From RGIG3102 sp964649845 (GTDB lineage: Bacteria; Bacillota; Clostridia; Oscillospirales; Ruminococcaceae): a stretch of 54,788 nucleotides of DNA. How positions within the stretch are numbered: position 1 is the first letter of the stretch; each line of letters begins with the position of its first letter. The notes under the pieces are model-generated. The model searched no databases. It saw only the letters and a program-made list of their open reading frames with translations, and was not told the DNA's origin. A program made the position numbers and the translations under genes. Positions 45,435 through 53,147 of this stretch are shown one piece after another. The stretch covers positions 1 through 54,788 of the forward strand of contig CAZYSS010000004.1 of the NCBI GenBank assembly GCA_964649845.1, read 5' to 3'.

Positions 45435-46457
45435 TTATGCGAAGAATTTTGTAATATCACTGAAAGTCACAAAAGCCATAAATGCCAGCAGCACTACCAT
45501 ACCGGCACCGTGCACCCACATTTCATATTTCTGGTCTATCGGTTTGCCGCGTACAAGTTCAATCAGCAGGAAAACCAGTCTGCCGCCATCCAATGCCGGA
45601 ACAGGCAAAAGATTGAATACACCAAGATTGATAGTAATCAAAGCGAGAATCATCAGCACAGATTCCAAACCATAGTTTACGGCTTCACTGATTGTTGAAA
45701 CAATACCCACAGGGCCAGACATCTGATTGATAGCCACATTGCCTGTAATCAGGTCAACAAGGCTGAGGAAAACAGTTCTTGCCAGACTGATAGTCCAGTT
45801 GAAAGCCTCTTTTGTAACACTTGATATAGTTTTGGTCACAGGATAAACAGTGAAATCTATTATCATCTGTTTCAAACCTGTTTCTTCATCCACATATGTC
45901 TCAAAGGTTACATTTTCAAGCTCTACCTTTTCACCATTTCGGATAACTGTAAAATCAGCAACACCATCCTGTGTGCGGGCAAATTCGTAGATAATATCAT
46001 TGGCAATGTAGCATCTGCGGCCGTTTATCGCAATAATCTCATCATCCACCATCAAACCTGTCTGTGCTGTCATAGCACCTTCATAAAAGCTGCTTACAGT
46101 GCGGCTGGTGATGGCAGTCTGTGATGCAGTGAGATAAAACAGGACAATAAAGCCAAGAATCATATTCATAACAGCGCCTGCAACAACCACACCTATACGC
46201 ATCTGTACAGGTACAGAGTTAAAAGCACCCTCTGCATCACTTTCTTCATCCTCGCCCTCCATAGCCACATAACCACCAATAGGCAGGGCGCGGATTGAAT
46301 ATTCAGTATCGCCTATGGTTTTTCCGAAAAGCTGTGGGCCCATACCGATACTGAACTCATTTACTTTTATTCCACTGGCTTTTGCCATAATAAAATGACC
46401 CAGCTCATGAATCATTATTACCACACCAAAAACCAGAACAGAAACAATAATACTCAT
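45435..46457 (-). CDS. rseP: RIP family site-2 metalloprotease
   Basis: Intramembrane zinc protease. The 340-residue protein has HELGH at 17-21 in the first membrane segment, a single PDZ domain (about 115-180), and the second zinc motif with LDGGR near residue 290, with four membrane segments overall. Firmicute members (RasP) cleave anti-sigma factors and remnant signal peptides. Located between dxr and ispG as usual. Confidence 0.95.
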   Translation of the reverse strand: MSIIVSVLVFGVVIMIHELGHFIMAKASGIKVNEFSIGMGPQLFGKTIGDTEYSIRALPIGGYVAMEGEDEESDAEGAFNSVPVQMRIGVVVAGAVMNMILGFIVLFYLTASQTAITSRTVSSFYEGAMTAQTGLMVDDEIIAINGRRCYIANDIIYEFARTQDGVADFTVIRNGEKVELENVTFETYVDEETGLKQMIIDFTVYPVTKTISSVTKEAFNWTISLARTVFLSLVDLITGNVAINQMSGPVGIVSTISEAVNYGLESVLMILALITINLGVFNLLPVPALDGGRLVFLLIELVRGKPIDQKYEMWVHGAGMVVLLAFMAFVTFSDITKFFA

Positions 46458-46473
46458 TAAATCTCAAAAACCT

Positions 46474-47628
46474 CTATTTTAATAATTGTGCGTCTACAAA
46501 AGCTCTCGCCTGTCTGTCAGTTTCAAACACTTCTTCTAAAGTATATTCACTGGAAAAATTAAAATGAGCGAGAACTTTATAAACAATACGGCCAATATCA
46601 GCAAACTGGATTTTATCGTCAAGGAACAGCTGCACTGCCCTTTCGTTTGCCCCGTTTACCGCACAAGGATAAAGGCCACCCCTGTCAATCGCCTCCATAG
46701 CAGCCTTGAGACACAGGAATGTATCAGGGTCTGCAGGTGCAAATGTAAGGTCTTTCATAGCAAAGAAATCAAGCTCTGCTGCCGGACAGTCAAAACGGTC
46801 CGGGTATGTAATTGCATACTGAATTGGCAGACGCATATCAGGAACACCAAGCTGTGCAATAACACTGTTGTCCACATACTGAACTGCAGAGTGGATAATA
46901 CTCTGTCTATGCACAACTATCTGCACATCAGCCGGTTTTACATCAAACAGCCATACAGCTTCAATAAGCTCCAGACCTTTATTCATAAGTGATGCAGAGT
47001 CTATAGTGATTTTGGAGCCCATAGACCAGTTAGGGTGTTTAAGCGCCTGGGCTTTTGTAACTGTTTCCAGCTGCTCTTTTGTATAGCCAAAGAAAGGACC
47101 GCCTGAAGCTGTAAGAATAATCTTTTTAAGCTTCTTTGCACTGTATGGGTCCTGCAGGCACTGGAAAATAGCGGAATGTTCGCTATCCACCGGCAGCAAT
47201 TTTACACCATTGCGCTTGACTGCTTCCATAACCAGTTTACCGCCTGTTACAAGGCTTTCCTTATTTGCCAATGCAACATCCTTGCCGCTTTCAATAGCTG
47301 CAAGAGTGGCTGCCAGACCGGCAATGCCAACAACAGCATTCAGCACCACTGTATCTTTAACATCCAGCTGTGCAAGCTGTTCCAGTCCTTTTTTGCCTAT
47401 GAGCAGTTTTACACCCAGTTCTTCTGCCCTTGCTTTAAAATTATTACCTGCTGTTTCATCTGTTAAGCAAACATATTCCGGTCTGAAGTCAATTATCTGC
47501 TGCTCAATTATATCCACACTTCTGTTGGCAGAAAGAGCAACAACATTGATATTGTGTTTGCGACATACATCCAGTGTCTGTGTGCCTATAGAACCTGTTG
47601 AACCTAAAAGGATTATATTTTTATACAT
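46474..47628 (-). CDS. dxr: 1-deoxy-D-xylulose 5-phosphate reductoisomerase
   Basis: NADPH-dependent second enzyme of the MEP pathway and target of fosmidomycin. The 384-residue protein has the dinucleotide-binding LLGSTGSIGTQTLD at about 7-20, the ALANKESLVTGG block, PVDSEHSAIFQCL and the flexible-loop region with HPNWSMGSKITIDSASLMNKGLE. Overlaps cdsA by 8 bases. Confidence 0.97.
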   Translation of the reverse strand: MYKNIILLGSTGSIGTQTLDVCRKHNINVVALSANRSVDIIEQQIIDFRPEYVCLTDETAGNNFKARAEELGVKLLIGKKGLEQLAQLDVKDTVVLNAVVGIAGLAATLAAIESGKDVALANKESLVTGGKLVMEAVKRNGVKLLPVDSEHSAIFQCLQDPYSAKKLKKIILTASGGPFFGYTKEQLETVTKAQALKHPNWSMGSKITIDSASLMNKGLELIEAVWLFDVKPADVQIVVHRQSIIHSAVQYVDNSVIAQLGVPDMRLPIQYAITYPDRFDCPAAELDFFAMKDLTFAPADPDTFLCLKAAMEAIDRGGLYPCAVNGANERAVQLFLDDKIQFADIGRIVYKVLAHFNFSSEYTLEEVFETDRQARAFVDAQLLK

Positions 47629-48499
47629 TGAATATTCCTCCTGCCGCTATAACAAAGTCAAGGAATGATGACACTAGCGGAGCAACCAGCAACACGCTGT
47701 CAAAACGGTCCATTACACCTCCATGACCAGGCATAAGATTACCATAATCTTTGATGCCAACCTGTCTTTTAACTGCTGAAGCAAACAGGTCCCCTACTAT
47801 ACCAACCACAGAGCCCATAGCTGCAATAATACCAACGGCAATCATCTGCTCTGCTGTGAAGCTGTACTCAACTGAAACACCTTCAAGCAAAGGTTTGATA
47901 TTACTGTAAACCAGCATAAATATCCAGCTGATTACAACAGAACCTATAATGCCGCCAACTGCACCCTCTTTTGTTTTTTTAGGGCTTAATCTTGGTGCAA
48001 GCTTGTTTTTGCCAAAAAAATAGCCGGCAAAATATGCAAACACATCACCGCCCCAGGCAATTGCGCAAACCATAAGGAACAGAAATGCACCGTCCCAGCC
48101 AAAAGGTGTATATGGAAGAAGCATCTTGAATCTGATAATGGAATAGAAACCAACCAAAGCATAAAGGCTGAAAGCTATTTCTGATGCGATTGATGTGAAA
48201 TTTATACTGTCAAAATTAAGCACTACTATAAATGCAAAACCTACAGCCAACACTGCTGCCACAGGAAGAAAATTAGTATATGTATAATAATTTGGCACAA
48301 CAATCATCAGCAATCCTACCAGATCCAGCAGAATTTCTGTTGCCATTACATTTTTATCTTTAAATGCATTGTGTATCTCATGTACTGCTATTGCATAAAG
48401 AAGATATATCACTGTATTTGCAATCCATGTATGAAACTGTGTCAGTACCGCAAGCAATACCACTATTCCCGCCACACCGGATATTATTCTCGTTTTCAT
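47621..48499 (-). CDS. cdsA: phosphatidate cytidylyltransferase
   Basis: Makes CDP-diacylglycerol for phospholipid synthesis in the membrane. The 292-residue protein has about eight hydrophobic segments and the CDP-DAG synthase signature at about 241-265 (SAVKRQVGIKDYGNLMPGHG, ending in MDR), with all key residues present. Twelve bases after uppS. Confidence 0.96.
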   Translation of the reverse strand: MKTRIISGVAGIVVLLAVLTQFHTWIANTVIYLLYAIAVHEIHNAFKDKNVMATEILLDLVGLLMIVVPNYYTYTNFLPVAAVLAVGFAFIVVLNFDSINFTSIASEIAFSLYALVGFYSIIRFKMLLPYTPFGWDGAFLFLMVCAIAWGGDVFAYFAGYFFGKNKLAPRLSPKKTKEGAVGGIIGSVVISWIFMLVYSNIKPLLEGVSVEYSFTAEQMIAVGIIAAMGSVVGIVGDLFASAVKRQVGIKDYGNLMPGHGGVMDRFDSVLLVAPLVSSFLDFVIAAGGIFNV

Positions 48500-48511
48500 A
48501 ATCAGTTACCA

Positions 48512-49219
48512 TTAAACACCGCCAAAGCGTCTGTTTCTCCTGTTGAATTCTATAATTGCTTCATCCATGTCTTTTCTTGTAAAGTCAGGCCAGAGAACGT
48601 CCATATAAACAAACTCTGAATAGGCAATCTGCCACAGCAGGAAGTTTGAAATACGTTTTTCTCCGCTTGGACGAAGGATAAAATCAGGGTCAGGCTGACC
48701 TTTTGTATAAAGATTGTTGCTGAAAAGCTCTTCATTTATATCATCGATATCAATTTCCCCGTTTTTAACCATCTGTGCAATATTTTTTGTTGCGTGAACA
48801 ATCTCATTTCTTGCACCATAGTTCAGGGCGATATTCAGTGTCATACCTGTTCTGTCTTTTGTTTTGTTTTCTATATCTAGCATCAGTTCAAGCAATTCTC
48901 CGCTGAAAGCTGATTTATCGCCAAGAAAAACAACTTTGTTGTTTTCTTTTTCGTAGTCGAATGCTTTTATAAGGTATTCTTTAAGCAGTTCCATAATACC
49001 GTTTACTTCTTCCACAGGTCTTTTCCAGTTTTCGGTGGAGAAAGCATAGAAGGTAACAGATTCCAGCCCTAGTTCATTACAATATTTTGTAATATCCTGA
49101 AAAACCTCTGCACCTTTTTTGTGACCCATATTTCTTGGCAGCATTCTCTTTTTTGCCCAGCGGCCGTTGCCGTCCATAATAATACCTATATGTTTAGGAA
49201 TAACAATATTTTTGTCCAT
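48512..49219 (-). CDS. uppS: isoprenyl transferase (undecaprenyl diphosphate synthase)
   Basis: Cis-prenyl transferase that makes the C55 lipid carrier for cell wall synthesis. From the chosen start the protein is 235 residues, with the IIMDGNGRWAKKR motif (catalytic Asp15) and the FYAFSTENWKRP segment; RPSGEKRISNFL is near the C-terminus. The ATG at 49217-49219 has GAGG upstream; a TTG 12 bases earlier lies within that site. First gene of the uppS-cdsA-dxr-rseP-ispG-polC run, directly behind the frr terminator; no clear promoter of its own was found. Confidence 0.96.
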   Translation of the reverse strand: MDKNIVIPKHIGIIMDGNGRWAKKRMLPRNMGHKKGAEVFQDITKYCNELGLESVTFYAFSTENWKRPVEEVNGIMELLKEYLIKAFDYEKENNKVVFLGDKSAFSGELLELMLDIENKTKDRTGMTLNIALNYGARNEIVHATKNIAQMVKNGEIDIDDINEELFSNNLYTKGQPDPDFILRPSGEKRISNFLLWQIAYSEFVYMDVLWPDFTRKDMDEAIIEFNRRNRRFGGV

Positions 49220-49242
49220 TTGTATCCTCAATCAATATAATG

Positions 49243-49277
49243 AAAAAATAAAGGGCATATTAAACCATATGCCCTTT
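49243..49277 (-). terminator. terminator after frr
   Basis: An 11-bp perfect inverted repeat (49250-49260 with 49267-49277) has a 6-base loop and on the minus strand is followed by ATTTTTTC. It lies 17 bases past the frr stop, so uppS expression needs read-through or an unseen promoter. Confidence 0.85.
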
Positions 49278-49294
49278 TATGACAGACTGATAAA

Positions 49295-49840
49295 TTACAG
49301 TTCCATAACTTCCTTAGCTTTTTTAGCAGCTACTTCATCGATAGTTTTGATGAATTTATCTGTAATTTTCTGCATTTTTTCTTCCAGTTTCTTCTGGTCA
49401 TCTTCTGTGAGTTCGTTAGCTTTTTTAGCTGCTTTGAACTTATCCATAGCATCACGTCTGATGTTTCTTACAGCAACTTTTGCTTCTTCAGCCAGTTTGT
49501 TAACATCTTTAACCAGAGCTTTTCTGCGTTCTTCTGTTGGAGCTGGGAAAACAAGACGGATAGAAATACCATCATCTATCGGATTGATGCCGATGTCTGA
49601 CATCTGGATAGCTTTTACAACAGGTTTAAGAAGGCTTCTGTCCCAAGGCTGGATAGAAAGTGTTCTTGCCTCTGTTACAGAAACTGTAGCAACCTGATTG
49701 ATAGGTGTTTCTGTGCCGTAGTAGCTTACAGTAACTTTATCCAGAACACCTGGGTTAGCTCTGCCTGCACGGATTGATGAATATTCACTTTCAAGGTGCT
49801 TTACAGCACTGGTCATTCTATCTTCATATGCTTTTGTCAT
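49295..49840 (-). CDS. frr: ribosome recycling factor
   Basis: Splits the post-termination ribosome together with EF-G. The 181-residue protein shows the tRNA-mimic family pattern: SIRAGRANPGVLDKV near the start, YYGTETPINQVATVSV, and the C-terminal EVAAKKAKEVMEL. Fourteen bases after pyrH. Confidence 0.97.
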   Translation of the reverse strand: MTKAYEDRMTSAVKHLESEYSSIRAGRANPGVLDKVTVSYYGTETPINQVATVSVTEARTLSIQPWDRSLLKPVVKAIQMSDIGINPIDDGISIRLVFPAPTEERRKALVKDVNKLAEEAKVAVRNIRRDAMDKFKAAKKANELTEDDQKKLEEKMQKITDKFIKTIDEVAAKKAKEVMEL

Positions 49841-49854
49841 AATTGTAAATCTCC

Positions 49855-50559
49855 TTATTCGTTAACTAATGTGCCTATAGTTTCGCCTTTGATAGCTTTA
49901 ACAAAATTGCCTTCTGCCATATCGAATACAAGAATTGGCAGTTTATTGTCACGGCACATTGTTGCAGCTGTCATATCCATAACATTCAGCTGGTCATTGA
50001 GAACCTGTGTGAATGAAAGTGTATCGTATTTAACAGCATCAGGGTATTTTTTAGGGTCTTTATCGTAAACACCGTCTACCATTGTTGCTTTGAAGATAAT
50101 ATCAGCATTGATTTCTGCTGCTCTCAATGCTGCTGCTGTATCTGTGGAGAAGAATGGGTTACCTGTACCGCATGCAAAGATAACTACTCTGCCCTTTTCC
50201 AGATGTCTTGTTGCACGGTTTCTGATATATGGTTCAGCAACCTGCTGCATCTGCAGTGCTGCCTGTACTCTTACTTCAACGCCCAGATGTTCCAGAGCAT
50301 CTGCTACAGAAAGAGCGTTCATAACTGTTGCCAGCATACCAATCTGGTCAGCTCTTGTTCTTTCCATATCACCGGAAGAACGGCCACGCCAGAAGTTACC
50401 ACCGCCAACTACGATAGCAATTTCTGCACCAAGGTCATGTGCTGCTTTGATATTTCTGCAGATTTCAAGAACTGTAGGATAATCAAGACCAAAGCCTTTG
50501 TCGCCTGCAAGTGCCTCACCGCTTAATTTGATTAAAACTCTTTTATATTTGATAGACAT
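49855..50559 (-). CDS. pyrH: UMP kinase
   Basis: Hexameric amino-acid-kinase-fold enzyme that phosphorylates UMP. The 234-residue protein has KLSGEALAG at about 11-19, the GGGNFWRGR loop, and DGVYDKDPKKYPDA. First gene of pyrH-frr here, with its own promoter, because three plus-strand genes separate it from tsf. Confidence 0.97.
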   Translation of the reverse strand: MSIKYKRVLIKLSGEALAGDKGFGLDYPTVLEICRNIKAAHDLGAEIAIVVGGGNFWRGRSSGDMERTRADQIGMLATVMNALSVADALEHLGVEVRVQAALQMQQVAEPYIRNRATRHLEKGRVVIFACGTGNPFFSTDTAAALRAAEINADIIFKATMVDGVYDKDPKKYPDAVKYDTLSFTQVLNDQLNVMDMTAATMCRDNKLPILVFDMAEGNFVKAIKGETIGTLVNE

Positions 50560-50590
50560 TTTCTACACCCCGTTTTAAACACATTATTTT

Positions 50591-50624
50591 ATCTTATTTT
50601 ACTATATTTTGGGTGTAAAGTAAA
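50591..50624 (-). promoter_or_regulatory. promoter region of pyrH-frr (two overlapping candidates)
   Basis: Minus strand: TTTACA (50614-50619), 17 bases, TAAGAT (50591-50596); and TTTACT (50619-50624), 17 bases, TAAAAT (50596-50601). Both fit sigma-A. They are offset by 5 bases, so only mapping could tell which is used. Confidence 0.6.
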
Positions 50625-50659
50625 GATTTATTGTAATATTTGGTGTGAAATTAATTTGT

Positions 50660-50687
50660 TTGATTTGCTGTTATCAGATGATATAAT
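50660..50687 (+). promoter_or_regulatory. sigma-A promoter of the MBL-fold gene
   Basis: Plus strand: TTGATT (50660-50665), 16 bases, extended -10 TGATATAAT (TATAAT at 50682-50687). It diverges from the pyrH promoter within a 155-base spacer that holds nothing else I can see. Confidence 0.75.
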
Positions 50688-50714
50688 ATAAATATAAAAT
50701 ACAGGAGGCTATTT

Positions 50715-51458
50715 ATGGAAATAAAAATTTTAGGTACCCAGTCACCATATAATACCGATAATCACAACTGTCCCGGATTTCTTATCACTGACGGAAATAG
50801 CAGGATTATGCTGGATTGCGGCAGCGGCAGCCACAGAATGCTGAAATATCCACGGGAACTTGAAAATCTTACTGTTATTATCAGCCATCTGCACCGCGAC
50901 CATTACAACGACCTGTTCAATATTCAATATGCGTCACTTGTATTCCACGGACAGAAAAGACTTGAAAAACCCGTTTCTGTTTATATGCCAGCTTCCCCAC
51001 AGGTTATTTATGACGATATCTGCAGTGAAACAAATGCCTACTGTACATACTCTGCCATAGATAAAAATACTGTTCTCAATACAGGTAATCTTAAAATTGA
51101 CTTTATGCCTGTAATTCATCCGATGGAAACTTATGCTGTCAGAATCACAGACGGCAAAAGCACTTTTGTATATACTTCAGACACATCATATGCCGCAAAA
51201 GACAATATAGTTGAATTTGCAAAAAATGCTGATATCCTTTTGTCAGAAGCAAGCTTATTGGTTTCTGACGGTTTCCCTGAAATCAACAGTCATCTTACAG
51301 CAAGGCAAGCAGCCACCATAGCCAGAGAAGCCGGTGTAAAAAAGTTGATAATAACCCATTTCTGGCCGGAAAAATCACCCCAACAGTTTGTTAATGAAGC
51401 AAAAACAGTCTTTGATAATACATTCGCCGCTAACGAAGGTGATATTTATATTCTTTGA
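50715..51458 (+). CDS. MBL-fold metallohydrolase (RNase Z-like)
   Basis: A 247-residue cytoplasmic hydrolase. The metallo-beta-lactamase metal motif HLHRDH is at 58-63. The further ligands follow in order: His in PVIHPME, Asp in YTSDTSY, and His in IITHFWPE. The pattern resembles RNase Z and its many small-molecule relatives, and the RNase Z exosite arm is not apparent, so I would not call it a tRNA nuclease. An AGGAGG site precedes the start. Confidence 0.85.
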   Translation: MEIKILGTQSPYNTDNHNCPGFLITDGNSRIMLDCGSGSHRMLKYPRELENLTVIISHLHRDHYNDLFNIQYASLVFHGQKRLEKPVSVYMPASPQVIYDDICSETNAYCTYSAIDKNTVLNTGNLKIDFMPVIHPMETYAVRITDGKSTFVYTSDTSYAAKDNIVEFAKNADILLSEASLLVSDGFPEINSHLTARQAATIAREAGVKKLIITHFWPEKSPQQFVNEAKTVFDNTFAANEGDIYIL

Positions 51459-51461
51459 TAT

Positions 51462-51490
51462 TTGTATTTTTATATAAACAGTTGTATAAT
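51462..51490 (+). promoter_or_regulatory. sigma-A promoter of the substrate-binding-protein gene
   Basis: Plus strand: TTGTAT (51462-51467), 17 bases, TATAAT (51485-51490). Starts 3 bases after the MBL stop codon and puts the transcript start about 30 bases before the ATG at 51528. Confidence 0.75.
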
Positions 51491-51527
51491 TGTCTATAAA
51501 CAAGCTTTGCTATTTTCGAGGTATATT

Positions 51528-52493
51528 ATGAAGAAAAGTTACAAAATCGGTATTGTAAAATACACAGACCACGCATCACTTAACCGCATCGAACTTGGTG
51601 CAAAAAACTGTCTGAAAGAATTGGGTACAAAATACAACATAGAATTTGATTACGAAAACTATGTTTATGATGGACAGGCTGATATGGAACTGATGAAAAA
51701 AATTGGTCAGGAACTGGCAGATGCCAAAGTAGACCTGGTAATCAGTATAGCCACACCGCCTACTGTAGCAATGAAAGATATATTGGCTGAAAACAAAATA
51801 AATATGCTTTTCCGCGCAGTTTCAGACCCGATAAGTGCAGGGGTAATCGATTCATTTGAACACCCTGGTCTTTATATAACAGGCACTTCTGATTCTCTTG
51901 ATGGTGGCAGACTGGCACAGGTGGCTCTTGCAGCAATACCTGATGCAAAAAAGATTGGTCTGCTTTACAACAGTGCTGAATTCTCCTCAAAAATGCCGAT
52001 AAATGAAGCAAAACAATATCTGGATAATATGGGGATTGAATGGGTGGAAACCAATCCTGGCAGTAAAGCTGATGTGCTTGCTGCTGCACAATATCTTATT
52101 GAGCAGAAAGTTGACGCTGTACTCACACCTACAGACAACACAGTAATGAGTGCCGAAATGGAAATCTCCCCTGTTTTTACTGCTGCAGGTATTCCGCAGT
52201 TCACTGGTTCCCACGCATTTACAATAAATGGTGCATTTATGGGTATGGGCAGTCTTTACAAAGATGGTGATGCTGAATTTATGCAGCTGGCTGAAGAATT
52301 GCTGATAAAAGAAAAATGCCCGATTGATGTACCTGTAATCAGAAGTGCACATACATTTGCCGCAATCAACAATCAGGTATGTGAACAATTGGGATATGAC
52401 AAGGATGTTTTGAAAGACAGCTTTGCAAAAATCAATATGAATACAATGTTCCTTGATTCACAGAAAGAATTTGATGAAGACAGCGATTTATAA
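51528..52493 (+). CDS. ABC transporter substrate-binding-like protein without signal peptide
   Basis: A 321-residue protein of the ABC_sub_bind (TrpX-like) periplasmic-binding fold, with two lobes. Recognisable segments are LVISIATPPTVAMKDIL, FRAVSDPISAGVI, a TGTSD loop, and VDAVLTPTDNTVMSA. Unlike typical members it starts with MKKSYKIGIVKYTDHASLN, with no signal peptide or lipobox, so it should stay in the cytoplasm. No permease or ATPase gene is near. The 22-residue upstream extension in frame begins at a TTG inside the promoter and is rejected; GAGG precedes the ATG used. The ligand is unknown; it may be a sensor or a relic of a transporter. Confidence 0.8.
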   Translation: MKKSYKIGIVKYTDHASLNRIELGAKNCLKELGTKYNIEFDYENYVYDGQADMELMKKIGQELADAKVDLVISIATPPTVAMKDILAENKINMLFRAVSDPISAGVIDSFEHPGLYITGTSDSLDGGRLAQVALAAIPDAKKIGLLYNSAEFSSKMPINEAKQYLDNMGIEWVETNPGSKADVLAAAQYLIEQKVDAVLTPTDNTVMSAEMEISPVFTAAGIPQFTGSHAFTINGAFMGMGSLYKDGDAEFMQLAEELLIKEKCPIDVPVIRSAHTFAAINNQVCEQLGYDKDVLKDSFAKINMNTMFLDSQKEFDEDSDL

Positions 52494-52522
52494 TAATTGT
52501 GCCGTACTTATAATAAATTTAT

Positions 52523-52557
52523 AGGCATAGCATACTATAATGCTATGCCTGTTGTTG
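52523..52557 (+). terminator. terminator of the substrate-binding-protein gene
   Basis: A 10-bp perfect inverted repeat (52523-52532 with 52541-52550) with an 8-base loop, then a GTTGTTGCTT tail. Thirty bases past the stop codon. The tail is not a pure T run, so termination may be partial. Confidence 0.7.
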
Positions 52558-52559
52558 CT

Positions 52560-52588
52560 TATTCAGCCTTGTTATGATAGTATATAAT
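52560..52588 (+). promoter_or_regulatory. weak promoter candidate of the small lipoprotein gene
   Basis: A perfect TATAAT at 52583-52588 lies 40 bases before the start codon. The -35 position (TATTCA at 52560-52565) is a poor match. Confidence 0.35.
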
Positions 52589-52628
52589 CAGTTAAATTAA
52601 TTTGAATTCGACAAAGGAGTGTGATTGT

Positions 52629-52937
52629 ATGAAAAGGTTGACAGCCATGCTTTTAGTGTTGGTTTGTTTGCTTGCTTTGGCAGGTTGTAATAAGTCGGAG
52701 CCTAAACTCATTCACAAGACATATACGGGCGAAATCACCGAAATCACTGATACAACCATTACAATTATCTACTATGGTGGTGCAAACAGTGAGGTCATTT
52801 TTGAGATTACAGATTTGACTTTATCCATACCATCCGACTTATTCGTTGGAGATGAGGTTATTGTTGAGGCTGAATATACCACAGATACAGATGAACCTTA
52901 CCCTTTTGTTATGATAACCCACAATGACGCTGATTAA
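52629..52937 (+). CDS. small lipoprotein of unknown function
   Basis: A 102-residue protein with a signal peptide and lipobox LAGC (acylated cysteine at residue 20). The mature part of about 80 residues is rich in alternating strands (YTGEITEITDTTITII, FEITDLTLSI, VGDEVIVEAEY), which suggests a small OB-like beta barrel. I know no named family for it. The ATG at 52629-52631 has AAAGGAG nine bases upstream. It stands as a monocistronic gene on the plus strand, followed by a hairpin, facing tsf. Confidence 0.75.
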   Translation: MKRLTAMLLVLVCLLALAGCNKSEPKLIHKTYTGEITEITDTTITIIYYGGANSEVIFEITDLTLSIPSDLFVGDEVIVEAEYTTDTDEPYPFVMITHNDAD

Positions 52938-53039
52938 GCCGGTTCTAATCTTACTAACAGTTAATAAAACACCAATTTACCTGACAGTAAAAAACACACT
53001 TTTATACATCATATTCTTATATATAATCTTAATCACGAT

Positions 53040-53085
53040 AAAAGCCTGGTTGTATAATGCAACCAGGCTTTTAACAATTTTAAAT
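53040..53085 (+). terminator. terminator after the small lipoprotein gene
   Basis: A 13-bp perfect inverted repeat (53040-53052 with 53060-53072) with a 7-base loop; the stem ends in a T4 run and is followed by an AT-rich tail. It lies 102 bases past the stop codon and could work in both directions. Confidence 0.75.
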
Positions 53086-53090
53086 TATTA

Positions 53091-53126
53091 TAAAAAATAC
53101 CCTTATGGAATTGCTTCCATAAGGGA
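53091..53126 (-). terminator. terminator of rpsB-tsf
   Basis: An 11-bp perfect inverted repeat (53101-53111 with 53116-53126) with a 4-base loop, followed on the minus strand by TATTTTTTA. It lies 21 bases past the tsf stop. A T5 run on the other side could make it bidirectional. Confidence 0.88.
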
Positions 53127-53147
53127 TTTTTCAACATAGGTTTCTAA

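Noticed and set aside
51462..51527. 22-residue hydrophobic N-terminal extension of the substrate-binding protein, possible signal peptide
   Set aside because: It would start with TTG inside the promoter, contains the -10 box, lacks a signal-peptidase site and has no ribosome site.
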